Below the pieces are notes generated by a model. That model did not search any database. It was given only the letters and a program-made list of their open reading frames with translations, and was not told where the DNA came from. A stretch of DNA of 64,000 nucleotides from Micromonospora tulbaghiae (GTDB lineage Bacteria; Actinomycetota; Actinomycetes; Mycobacteriales; Micromonosporaceae), in NCBI RefSeq assembly GCF_900091605.1, contig NZ_FMCQ01000003.1:122495-186494 (forward strand). The letters are read 5' to 3'. Shown here piece after piece: positions 8,549-15,777 of this stretch; within the stretch, counting starts at the first letter, position 1, and the number at the start of each line of letters is the position of its first letter. A program made the translations under genes and the position numbers.

Positions 8549-9028
8549 ATGCCACGGGAAAAGGGTCGCAAGGTGGTCGCCTCCAACAAGAAGGCACGCC
8601 ACGACTACGCCATCCTCGACACGTACGAGGCGGGCATGGCGCTCACCGGCACCGAGGTCAAGTCCCTACGGGCCGGGCGGGCGTCGCTCGTGGACGCGTT
8701 CGCCCAGGAGCGCGACGGCGAGATCTACCTGCACGCCATGCACATCCCGGAGTACGCGCAGGGCACGTGGACCAACCACGAGCCCCGGCGTACCCGCAAG
8801 CTGCTGCTCAACCGGCTGGAGATCGACCGGCTGCTGGGCAAGCTCAAGGAGAGCGGCCTGACGCTCGTGCCGCTGCAGGTCTACTTCTCCGACGGCTGGG
8901 CCAAGGTGGAGATCGGCCTGGCCCGGGGTAAGAAGTCGTACGACAAGCGCCAGGACCTCGCCAAGCGGGACGCCGACCGGGAGATCGCCCGGGCGGTGGG
9001 CCGGCGCGGCAAGGGCATGGGTGAGTGA
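8549..9028 (+). CDS. smpB: SsrA-binding protein SmpB
   Basis: 159-residue RNA-binding protein that delivers tmRNA to stalled ribosomes during trans-translation. Family landmarks are [22 protein letters not shown], then [10 protein letters not shown], the YAQGTW segment, and the basic tail [23 protein letters not shown], which becomes helical in the ribosomal mRNA channel. ATG at 8549 (MPREKGRK) was chosen because AGGAAGGGGG lies about 8 nt upstream and the length is normal; the upstream in-frame ATG at 8492 lacks such a site. Its RNA partner ssrA lies just downstream. Confidence 0.95.
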   Translation: MPREKGRKVVASNKKARHDYAILDTYEAGMALTGTEVKSLRAGRASLVDAFAQERDGEIYLHAMHIPEYAQGTWTNHEPRRTRKLLLNRLEIDRLLGKLKESGLTLVPLQVYFSDGWAKVEIGLARGKKSYDKRQDLAKRDADREIARAVGRRGKGMGE

Positions 9029-9094
9029 TACGTCCGGTTCGTCCGGCTGCCCGCGTCGAGTGGGCCTCGGGATGAATCCGGTTGCGCCAGGCGT

Positions 9095-9100
9095 TAGGCT
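9095..9100 (+). promoter_or_regulatory. Probable ssrA -10 box
   Basis: TAGGCT lies about 30 nt upstream of the mature tmRNA 5' end. The hairpin GCTGCC ... GGCAGC at about 9108-9123 would lie in the processed leader. The -35 region is not clear. Confidence 0.4.
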
Positions 9101-9131
9101 TGGTGTGCTGCCGACAGGGGCAGCGCTACGA

Positions 9132-9507
9132 GGGGGTGACTGGTTTCGACTTCGTACGCAGCGACAGGGGAAGCGAGCCGAGGAAGCCGACGTCGTCTCG
9201 AGAATCGGTCGTCGGAAACCAATAAGCGCCAAGAACAATCGCGCTGACTTCGCTCTCGCCGCCTGAGGCGAGTAGCAAGTCTGTCGGCCTGGGAGCGCCT
9301 TCGACCCAGTTAGCCGGCATCAGCTAGAAGGCTGGCCAACCGGACCCGGTCGCGGGGTCCGTGCGGCGAGATCAATCAGCGACTGGGCCCGTCACACCAA
9401 CTTGCTCGCGTGAGCGGTGGGGCCGAGTAGAGGCATAGCGAGCTGCGCTCGGAGAAGCCCTGACAAACCGGCGAAGGACCCGGGTTCGATTCCCGGCACC
9501 TCCACCA
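9132..9507 (+). ncRNA. ssrA: Transfer-messenger RNA (tmRNA)
   Basis: 376-nt tmRNA that rescues stalled ribosomes by acting first as an alanyl-tRNA and then as an mRNA. The 5' end GGGGGTGACTGGTTTCGACT pairs through seven bases with CACCTCC near the 3' end, including the alanine-identity G3-U pair. The T arm GGTTCGATTCC and an encoded CCA complete the tRNA-like domain. The resume codon is GCC at 9228, and the tag reads AKNNRADFALAA then TGA (9264-9266), ending in the LAA degradation signal. It sits directly downstream of smpB. Confidence 0.95.
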
Positions 9508-9555
9508 CACGACCTGTGCGCCTCGGTCCACCCGGACCGGGGCGCACAGTCGTGT
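9508..9555 (+). terminator. tmRNA terminator
   Basis: Nested inverted repeat immediately after the CCA end: CTGTGCGCC ... GGCGCACAG, flanked by a short ACGAC/TCGTG extension and with an inner CGGTCC/GGACCG stem. Confidence 0.75.
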
Positions 9556-9687
9556 CTGGGGTCGCTGAGACCTCTTGGGGCGGCTGTTGCAGACGGGGCA
9601 GATGAGGCGGCCCCGACGGCTGGACAGGTCCCCGAACCGGGTCCACCATCGCCATACGGGTTCGCACCCAGCAGCGGGAGGTGTCCC

Positions 9688-10113
9688 ATGGTCACCAGTC
9701 CGATCCAGCAGCCGACCGCAGTGCTCCCGAGCGCCGCCGGTGACCTACGCGCCCTCGGGCGGGCGCCGGCCACCGGGCCGCGCTGGCGGGAGCGACTTCT
9801 CACCGATCTGAACCCCGTCCGGCGGGGCTTCACCGAACACGTCCGCGTCACCGAGGGAGCGGGTGGGCACTACGCCGACCTGGTGCGCGCCGCGCCCCGG
9901 CTGGACCGGGGCGTACGCCTGCTGGTCGGCGAGCACGCCGCGATCAGCGCGGCGCTCGCGGCGCTCCAGCACGCCGTACGCCTACCCGGGGTGTCCGCCG
10001 CGGAGGTGCGGGCCCGCACCCGCGACCTGCTGCGCGCGCTCGACCGGCACCGGCGCCACGGCGCCGACCTGCTCTGGGAGGCGTACCAGGCCGACCTCGG
10101 CGGCGAGGACTGA
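9688..10113 (+). CDS. Small helical protein, hypothetical
   Basis: 141-residue soluble, mostly helical protein. The first 35 residues are Pro/Ala-rich. Histidines recur in helices (GGHYADL, GEHAAI, DRHRRHGADLLWEAYQADLGG), loosely resembling a hemerythrin-like four-helix bundle. The full HHE metal-ligand pattern is not evident, so no metal binding is claimed. GGGAGGTG precedes the ATG at a normal distance. It is followed 41 bp later by a lipoprotein gene in the same direction, possibly an operon. Function unknown. Confidence 0.7.
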   Translation: MVTSPIQQPTAVLPSAAGDLRALGRAPATGPRWRERLLTDLNPVRRGFTEHVRVTEGAGGHYADLVRAAPRLDRGVRLLVGEHAAISAALAALQHAVRLPGVSAAEVRARTRDLLRALDRHRRHGADLLWEAYQADLGGED

Positions 10114-10154
10114 GCCCGGGGGAACCGGCCGGGACGGGCCCGCGTCCAACCGGC

Positions 10155-11099
10155 ATGCGTCGCGTGCTCGCCCTGCTCGGTATCCCGTTGCTGGCCCTCT
10201 CCGCCTGCGCCACGCCCGGCGCCGATCCGGGGGTGGCCCCGCCGGCGGGCCCGGACCAGCGGCCCGCGTTCACCGAACGGGCGCAGGAGGTGGCCGCGGG
10301 CTGGCGGCCCGGGCCGGGCTGGCGCGACGGGTACGTGCCGCTCCAGGACCCCACAGTGCTCACCGGCGACCCGGGCTTCACCGACGAGACGAAGGTGGCG
10401 TTCGGGGCCGGCTGGTACCGGGACCAGATCGCGATCCCGGCCGCCGTGCCGAAGGACGGCACCATCCGGTTCCCCGACGGCACACTGCGGGTGCCGCTGG
10501 TGAGCGCCGCCGACGCGTACGCCCAGCTCCGCCAAGGCGACCCGCCGCCGTGCGACGGGCGCCCGGCCGCGCCGGACCCGGCCCCGACCGGGCGGCCCGG
10601 CCCGAACGACCCGGTGTCGACCTCGGCGCCGACGCCGTGCGTCCCGCTCACCGTGACCGAGGTACGGCTGGGCAGCGCGCCGGTGTGGACCAGCCGGGGC
10701 CGCGCCGAGGTGCCCGCCTGGCTGTTCACCGTGGACGAGCTGGCCGTACCCGTGGCCCGGATCGCTGTCGCGCCGCGCGTGACCGGCCGGGTCCCCGGCG
10801 GCGCGGTGCCCGGTGAGCCGCTGCCGAACGGTCTGGTGTCCGCGCAGCAGCTGCGGGCGGTCGAGGGCAACCGCGTCGACTACCTGCTCGGCGTCGGCGC
10901 CTGCGACGGTCCACCCACCCCGCTGGTGCTGGAACGGCCGGACGTGGTGGTGATCGGCGGCGCCGTGGTCACGTCCACCGGCACCTGCACCGCACAGCTC
11001 GTGCTGAAGCCGGTGAGCGTCACGCTCAACGCGCCGCTCGGCGGCCGGGCCGTGCTGGATGCCGCCAGCGGCGCCCCGCTGACCGTACGGCCCGGCTGA
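10155..11099 (+). CDS. Secreted lipoprotein, hypothetical
   Basis: 314 residues. A signal peptide with lipobox LSAC (cysteine at about residue 18) predicts a lipid-anchored protein on the outer face of the membrane. The mature part is Pro/Gly-rich and mainly beta in character, with a repeated pattern of Val/Thr strands. Two cysteines in PPPCDGRP and TPCVPLT and two more near the C-terminus (GACDG, GTCTAQL) could form disulfides. No enzymatic motif was recognised. The ribosome binding site is weak. It is convergent with the mdlC-like gene, 3 bp away. Confidence 0.75.
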   Translation: MRRVLALLGIPLLALSACATPGADPGVAPPAGPDQRPAFTERAQEVAAGWRPGPGWRDGYVPLQDPTVLTGDPGFTDETKVAFGAGWYRDQIAIPAAVPKDGTIRFPDGTLRVPLVSAADAYAQLRQGDPPPCDGRPAAPDPAPTGRPGPNDPVSTSAPTPCVPLTVTEVRLGSAPVWTSRGRAEVPAWLFTVDELAVPVARIAVAPRVTGRVPGGAVPGEPLPNGLVSAQQLRAVEGNRVDYLLGVGACDGPPTPLVLERPDVVVIGGAVVTSTGTCTAQLVLKPVSVTLNAPLGGRAVLDAASGAPLTVRPG

Positions 11100-11102
11100 G
11101 GC

Positions 11103-12695
11103 TCACAGGATCCGCGGCACGTCGGTGCTGATCGGCACCGGCAGCACGGTCGGCCGGTCCGCGGCGAGCGCGGTGGTCAGCGCCGCACCGAGCCCGTCCA
11201 GCGTGGTCACCCCACCGGCACAGCCGTAGCCGTGCGCCACCGCCGTGACGTCCAACCCGGGCAGGTCCAGCGCCGGCACGCCCGGGGTGTGCTTCAGGTC
11301 GGCGAACGCCTTCAGGATCGCGTACTGCTGATTCACCGGGACCACGACGGCGAGCGGCAGCCGCAGCCGCGCCGCCGTCCACAACGCCTGGACCGAGTAG
11401 TGGAACGAGCCGTCGCCGACCACCGTGACCACCGGGCGGCCGCGCCCGGTGTCGCGTTCGGCGAGCGCCATGCCGACCGCCGCCGGGAGCCCGAAGCCGA
11501 GACCGCCGCTGGCCATCGTCAGGTACGAGCGCGGCCGCTCGATCGGCAGCCGGCGGCGCAGCGCGGCCAGGTTGGACGGCGACTCCTGCACCAGCACCCC
11601 GTCCGCCGGCCACGCGTCTGCGAGCGCGGCGAACAGCGCGTCGGCGCTCGGCGGGTCGGCCGGCTCGGGCGGGGCCGGCTGCGGTCGCGGTGACGGCGCC
11701 GGCCGGTCGGTCGCCGGCAGCAGCTCCCGCAGCGCGGCCATGGTCAGCCCGGCGTCGCCGAGCAGGCTCTCCCCGACCGGGGCGCGCGCCGCCTCGTCCG
11801 GGTCGTCGGTGACGTGCAGCAGCCGCGCGTCGCCGGGCAGGTAGTCGCCCGGCACGTGCGGGTAGTAGCGGAACACCGGCGCGCCCACCACCAGCACCAC
11901 GTCGTGGCCGCGCAGCGTCTCCGAGAGCGGCCCGATCGCGTACGGCAGCACGCCCCGGAAGTGCGGGTGCCGCTCGGGGAACACGGCCCGCTCCGGCGCC
12001 GGCGCGGCCCAGACCGGGGCGGCCAGGCGTTCGGCCAGCGCGACCGCGTCCGGCCAGGCGTCCGACCGGTCCACCGCCGCGCCGAGCACCAGCGCCGGGG
12101 CGCGGGCGGCGGCCAGCGCCTCGGCGAAGCCGCGCAGCCGGTCCGGGTCCGGCGCGATCCGGGTGGCGACGGTACGCACCTGCGGCGGCGGGTCGGCCGG
12201 GCGGTCCCAGTCGTCCATCGGCAGGGAGAGGAAGACCGGGCCGGCCGGTGGCTGCACCGCCGACGCGTACGCCCGCATGAAGGCCGCCGGGATGTCCTGC
12301 GCGCGGGCCGGCTCGTGGGCCCACTTGACGTACGGCTGGGCCAGCTCGACCGCCCGTGGGCTGGCCAGGCGCGGCTCGATCAGCAGCATCTCGCGGGTCT
12401 GCTGGCCGGCGCTGACGATCAGAGGGGTCCGGTTGTGCCAGGCGGTGACCAGGTTGCCCATGCCGTTGCCGGTGCCCGGCGCGGTGTGCAGGTTGACGTG
12501 CGCGGGCCGGCCGGTGCCCTGGGCGTAGCCGTCCGCCATGGCGACCGCCGACGCCTCCTGGAGCGCGTGCACGTAGTGGAAGTCGGCCGGGAACTCCTGG
12601 AGGAACGGCTCCTCGGTCGAGCCGGGGTTGCCGAAGACCGTGGTCAGGCCGAGCGCGCGCAGCAGGTCGTAGGTCGCCTCCCGCACCGTCGCCAT
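11103..12695 (-). CDS. mdlC: Thiamine-diphosphate decarboxylase, benzoylformate decarboxylase-like
   Basis: 530-residue ThDP enzyme of the benzoylformate decarboxylase family, which converts benzoylformate to benzaldehyde and CO2. S26 (GNPGST), E47 (LQEAS) and H70 (NLHTAPG) match the active-site residues of the Pseudomonas enzyme in both kind and number. The ThDP/Mg motif GDGSFHYSVQALWTA is present near the C-terminus. The segment aligned with the second catalytic histidine reads FRYYPHVPG: Tyr278 takes its place and a His lies two residues later, so the true substrate is uncertain. GGAGG supports the ATG. No mandelate-pathway genes are adjacent. Confidence 0.8.
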   Translation of the reverse strand: MATVREATYDLLRALGLTTVFGNPGSTEEPFLQEFPADFHYVHALQEASAVAMADGYAQGTGRPAHVNLHTAPGTGNGMGNLVTAWHNRTPLIVSAGQQTREMLLIEPRLASPRAVELAQPYVKWAHEPARAQDIPAAFMRAYASAVQPPAGPVFLSLPMDDWDRPADPPPQVRTVATRIAPDPDRLRGFAEALAAARAPALVLGAAVDRSDAWPDAVALAERLAAPVWAAPAPERAVFPERHPHFRGVLPYAIGPLSETLRGHDVVLVVGAPVFRYYPHVPGDYLPGDARLLHVTDDPDEAARAPVGESLLGDAGLTMAALRELLPATDRPAPSPRPQPAPPEPADPPSADALFAALADAWPADGVLVQESPSNLAALRRRLPIERPRSYLTMASGGLGFGLPAAVGMALAERDTGRGRPVVTVVGDGSFHYSVQALWTAARLRLPLAVVVPVNQQYAILKAFADLKHTPGVPALDLPGLDVTAVAHGYGCAGGVTTLDGLGAALTTALAADRPTVLPVPISTDVPRIL

Positions 12696-12804
12696 CGCCG
12701 GCTGCCTCCGTTTCGCACGCGGATGCCGGAGCCGGCCCGGTGCCCAGTCTCCCGACCAGCCGAATCTATCGGGCCGAAGGCGACTTTTCGGGCGCTTCCC
12801 GTGC

Positions 12805-13605
12805 TCAGGGCAGCGGGAACGGCAGCTTGATCCCGTCCAGCGCGCTTCCGCACCCGCACTCCCGCTCGGCGGGCAGCGCGGCCACAGCCTCCAGCAGCAG
12901 CCCGCGCAGCCGGTCGGTGTTCTCCGCGAAGACCCGGAACACCTCCTCGTGGGTGACCGACTCGCCCGCCTCGACGCCCGCGTCCAGGTCCGTGACCAGC
13001 GCGATGGACGTGTAGCAGAGCGCCAGCTCGCGGGCCAGCACCGCCTCCGGGTGACCGGTCATGTTGACGATCGTGCCGCCGATCGAGGCGAACCAGCGCG
13101 ACTCCGCCCGGGTCGAGAAGCGCGGACCCTCGACCACGACAACGGTCCCGCCGTCCACCGCCGGCACGCCGCGACCGGCCGCCGTGTCCAGCAGCGTGCG
13201 CCGCCCGGCCGGGCAGTACGGGTCGGCGAACGACACGTGCACCGCGCCCCGGTCGTAGTAGGTCTGTGCGCGCCCGCTGGTGCGGTCGATCAACTGGTCC
13301 GGCACCACGAACGTCCCCGGGCCCAGCTCCGGCCGCAGCCCGCCGACCGCACAGGGTGCCAGCACCTGGCGTACGCCCAGCGACCGCAGCGCCCACAGGT
13401 TGGCCCGGTACGGGATCAGGTGCGGCGGATACCGGTGATCGCGGCCGTGCCGGGGCAGGAACGCCACCCGGCGACCGCCCACCTCGGCGACGGTGATCGG
13501 GCCCGACGGCTCGCCGTACGGCGTGTCCACCACGTGCTCCACGCCGTCGAGCAGGGCGTAGAGACCCGACCCGCCGATCACCGCCAGTTCGGCCTGCGCC
13601 GCCAT
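12805..13605 (-). CDS. mtnP: S-methyl-5'-thioadenosine phosphorylase
   Basis: 266-residue purine nucleoside phosphorylase-fold enzyme. It splits methylthioadenosine with phosphate into adenine and methylthioribose-1-phosphate, for methionine and adenine salvage. Family motifs are IGGSGLY for phosphate binding, LPRHGRDH, and the purine-pocket segment VNMTGHPEAVLARE. A CGCGS motif lies near the C-terminus. GGAGGG precedes the ATG. Length and motifs fit the trimeric MTAP subfamily; a related 6-oxopurine PNP activity cannot be excluded from sequence reading alone. Confidence 0.85.
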   Translation of the reverse strand: MAAQAELAVIGGSGLYALLDGVEHVVDTPYGEPSGPITVAEVGGRRVAFLPRHGRDHRYPPHLIPYRANLWALRSLGVRQVLAPCAVGGLRPELGPGTFVVPDQLIDRTSGRAQTYYDRGAVHVSFADPYCPAGRRTLLDTAAGRGVPAVDGGTVVVVEGPRFSTRAESRWFASIGGTIVNMTGHPEAVLARELALCYTSIALVTDLDAGVEAGESVTHEEVFRVFAENTDRLRGLLLEAVAALPAERECGCGSALDGIKLPFPLP

Positions 13606-13672
13606 CCGGCCCTCCCTCGATCCGTCGTGATCACCCGCCCGTCAGACCTTAACCAGCGGGCCGGACGCAGGC

Positions 13673-13678
13673 TATGGT
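13673..13678 (+). promoter_or_regulatory. Probable -10 box upstream of yqgE
   Basis: TATGGT lies 7 nt upstream of an ATG at 13686 that opens a short reading frame ending just before yqgE. The spacing fits a leaderless transcript. Confidence 0.45.
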
Positions 13679-13685
13679 GCGTGAC

Positions 13686-13742
13686 ATGGCGTTGACAGGG
13701 TGGACGGTCGACGGCCGCGAGCCCGTACGGGCGCACGGCTGA
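13686..13742 (+). CDS. Candidate leaderless 18-residue leader peptide
   Basis: The short frame MALTGWTVDGREPVRAHG then TGA begins 7 nt after TATGGT and ends 3 nt before the GTG of yqgE. This layout would couple its termination to yqgE initiation. No run of one amino acid suggests attenuation. It may be chance; conservation of the peptide in relatives would decide. Confidence 0.3.
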   Translation: MALTGWTVDGREPVRAHG

Positions 13743-13745
13743 CGG

Positions 13746-14345
13746 GTGTCGGACATGCAGAGTGAGGGGCAGGCGATCGGTGGCCGAGCCATGGAGTCGA
13801 TGACCGGACGACTGCTGGTCGCGACACCAGGGCTCAAGGATCCGAACTTCGACCGTACGGTCGTGCTGCTCGTCGCCCACGAACCCGGCGGCGCCCTCGG
13901 GGTGGTGCTGAACCGGGCCACCGAGGTCTCCGTGGCCGACGTGCTCGGCGACTGGAGCGACCTCGCCCGCGACCCGGCCGTGCTGTTCGAGGGCGGGCCG
14001 GTGCAGCCCGACTCGGCCATCTGCCTGGCCCGGATGCGGCACCCCGTCCGGCCCGTCAAGGGCTTCCACCGCGTCTCCGGCGCGGTCGGCACCATCGACC
14101 TCTCCGTCGACCCGGAGAAGCTGCGCGAGGCCGTCGGCGGGATCCGCGTGTTCGCCGGCTACTCCGGCTGGGGCGCCGGGCAGGTGGAGCGCGAGATCGA
14201 GGAGGGCTCCTGGTTCGTGTTCGACGCGCTGCCCGGTGACGCCTTCGTCGACCGGCCGGATGATCTCTGGCCGATGGTGCTGCGCCGGCAGGGCGGCATG
14301 ATGGCCGCGGTGGCCCACTTCCCGCCGGATGTGGCGCTGAACTGA
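13746..14345 (+). CDS. yqgE: YqgE/AlgH family protein
   Basis: 199-residue cytosolic protein of the DUF179 family (YqgE/AlgH). Landmarks are GRLLVATPGLKDPNFDRTVVLLVAHEPGGALGVVLNR near the N-terminus, LFEGGPVQPDS in the middle and GYSGWGAGQVEREIEEGSW in the C-terminal half. Its biochemical role is unresolved; AlgH was named for an effect on alginate regulation in Pseudomonas. GTG at 13746 is the annotated-length start; internal ATGs at 13791 (MESMTG) and 13800 would also give the conserved core. tRNA-Ala follows. Confidence 0.9.
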   Translation: MSDMQSEGQAIGGRAMESMTGRLLVATPGLKDPNFDRTVVLLVAHEPGGALGVVLNRATEVSVADVLGDWSDLARDPAVLFEGGPVQPDSAICLARMRHPVRPVKGFHRVSGAVGTIDLSVDPEKLREAVGGIRVFAGYSGWGAGQVEREIEEGSWFVFDALPGDAFVDRPDDLWPMVLRRQGGMMAAVAHFPPDVALN

Positions 14346-14371
14346 CCCCCTCGGTGGGGGACCCCCGCGAG

Positions 14372-14400
14372 ATGACCATGCGGGGCGGCGTGTGTATAGT
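14372..14400 (+). promoter_or_regulatory. tRNA-Ala promoter
   Basis: -35-like ATGACC (14372-14377), a 17-bp spacer and -10 TATAGT (14395-14400), placed 35 bp before the mature tRNA 5' end. Confidence 0.6.
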
Positions 14401-14435
14401 TCTTCCCGTGCCCGGGCGACCGGGCGCGAACGCAA

Positions 14436-14508
14436 GGGGCCGTGGCGCAGCTGGTAGCGCACCACACTGGCAGTGTGGGGGTCAGGGGTTCGAGTCCCCT
14501 CGGCTCCA
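14436..14508 (+). tRNA. tRNA-Ala (anticodon GGC)
   Basis: 73-nt cloverleaf. The acceptor arm GGGGCCG pairs with CGGCTCC and includes the G3-U70 alanine identity pair. The anticodon stem CCACA/TGTGG encloses the loop CTGGCAG, giving anticodon GGC for GCC codons. The T arm is AGGGGTTCGAGTCCCCT. The discriminator is A and the full CCA is not encoded (ACC then G). Confidence 0.95.
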
Positions 14509-14548
14509 CCGATCGCACCATTGTGCGAACCGGTGGTACTCCTGAGGT

Positions 14549-14573
14549 GCCCCCGTCCGTTTCGGGCGGGGGC
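14549..14573 (+). terminator. Hairpin terminator after tRNA-Ala
   Basis: GCCCCCGTCCG, loop TTT, CGGGCGGGGGC: an 11-bp stem with one G-U pair, located 40 bp after the tRNA. Confidence 0.7.
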
Positions 14574-14589
14574 ATTGTCGTGTCGGTGG

Positions 14590-14822
14590 GGATCTTGAAC
14601 GCGGGTACGACTCCCTGGTCGGTGAGTTGAACTTCGGCGATGACGGGCTCGGAGTTGGGCGAGTCGTCGGCGGAGTTCGCGGATGCGGGGTCCGGCGGTG
14701 GCGTCGTCCATGGTGCCGTTCTCGACTTGCCGTGTGGTAGCGGTCGATGAGGTTTCTCGGTGGCGCTCGTCCGTACGCTGCTCCACCTCAGCCTCAAGGG
14801 CCGTCGCCTCGTCAGCCACGCT
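14590..14822 (-). pseudogene. Degenerate coding remnant, possibly from a recombinase
   Basis: Protein-like fragments occur in shifting minus-strand frames. One frame gives LEAEVEQRTDERH and, further on, GPRIRELRRRLAQL. Another frame then continues as AEVQLTDQGVVPAFKIPT. The charged heptad-like segments resemble the C-terminal coiled region of actinobacterial site-specific recombinases that sit beside tRNA genes, but this is a weak impression and no catalytic domain is present. Frame changes and the lack of a start argue for decay. Confidence 0.25.
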
Positions 14823-14879
14823 CATCGATACGGCACCTACCGCCCTGAATGCCTTGACGCGATCGGTCACGGAGCCAGG

Positions 14880-15087
14880 GGCGTCATGAGCGACGTCAAT
14901 TCGATAAGCACTTTCCACAGCAGTCACGGTGTGGTTGTCGTCGTCAATGCGGCAGATGATCCGATAGGTGCCCCGCCGGGCGCTGAACCGATCCGACAAT
15001 GGCGGCAGCAGGCGCGGCCGAGGCGCGACGGCGAATGGTATCCGCAGGAGAGCCGGCCTTCACTTCCCCCAACGGCAGCGTCGTCAT
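14880..15087 (-). pseudogene. Remnant of a Phd/RelB-RelE toxin-antitoxin pair
   Basis: An ATG at 15087 opens with MTTLPLGEVKA, the usual start of Phd/YefM-type antitoxins, then loses homology after about 12 codons. About 50 bp on, in another frame, the C-terminal third of a RelE/ParE toxin appears: LSDRFSARRGTYRIICRIDDD followed by HTVTAVESAYRIDVAH. The middle of both genes is missing and no stop follows the toxin end, so neither product can be functional. The fusion points to an internal deletion. Confidence 0.6.
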
Positions 15088-15374
15088 GGCGGCAAGCCTG
15101 ACCAAATGCGCTGGGCGTCCACCGTTCCTCCAGATACCACGGCGATGGTTCGCATCGTGAACACACGCCGCCACGAAACGGCAGGTCAGAAAGTTCCGTG
15201 GGCTGGAGGTGCCACCATGCGAACCACACCGCCACCATCGCCGGTGAGCCTTCGCTGGTGCGTTTGTGCAGTTTCCGTACGGCGTTCGCAGCCCGATGAC
15301 GGAGCTACGACTCGTCGAAGACGTCGTCGAGCACGAGTGTTGCCCGGCTTGGGACCATGGCCCCGGCAGAGTCG

Positions 15375-15533
15375 TTAGGTGATGCCGAACAGTGCCAGCG
15401 GCCGGGTGCTGTCGCGGGCGTGATGCCGGTTGGCGGCGGCGATATTGGTGACCTCGGCCAGGCGCATGGCGCCGATTGCGGCGTTGCGGAGGGCGGCCGT
15501 GGCCTCGGTCCGGTGCCGGTGGAGATCGTCAGA
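15375..15533 (-). pseudogene. 3' end of an ISAs1-family transposase
   Basis: The final 52 residues of a minus-strand frame read like the C-terminus of ISAs1-family transposases: LRNAAIGAMRLAEVTNIAAA, then RHHARDSTRPLALFGIT and TAA. The catalytic DDE domain is absent upstream, so only the tail remains. Terminal inverted repeats were not found. It lies between the toxin-antitoxin remnant and the LamG/RHS genes. Confidence 0.6.
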
Positions 15534-15777
15534 TCTTGCAGCGGCGGATCGCGCGGCGGCGGTGTCCGCGGTCGGTGTCGCAGGTGTCAGAGCCGGTGCA
15601 CACGGGCGAGGGTCTGATCGAGGAGCAGCGCCAGTCAGGTGAAGAAAGCTCATTGACCAAGGTCACCAGTGGCTCCTACCATCTGCCCACGCGCTTTGCC
15701 GTACGGGGGCAGATGGGCAACCGCTGAACCCTGCGCGAGAACGAGTTCACCGCATGGTTCACGGGGGAGCAGCACAA
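15534..15777. other. Non-coding stretch before the LamG gene
   Basis: No intact gene is seen here or in the unassigned part of 15088-15374. The segment should hold the promoter of the LamG/RHS operon, but no clear -35/-10 pair was found. GGGGGAG at 15763-15769 is the ribosome binding site for the LamG gene. Confidence 0.4.

Noticed and set aside
9372..9851. Minus-strand frame with GGAGNRTRVLRRF
   Set aside because: It is antisense to the 3' part of tmRNA; this peptide pattern is a well-known false gene opposite tRNA-like ends.
14159..14797. Minus-strand frame with EPRGLEPLTPTLPV
   Set aside because: The stretch is the antisense of tRNA-Ala; the rest overlaps yqgE and decayed DNA.
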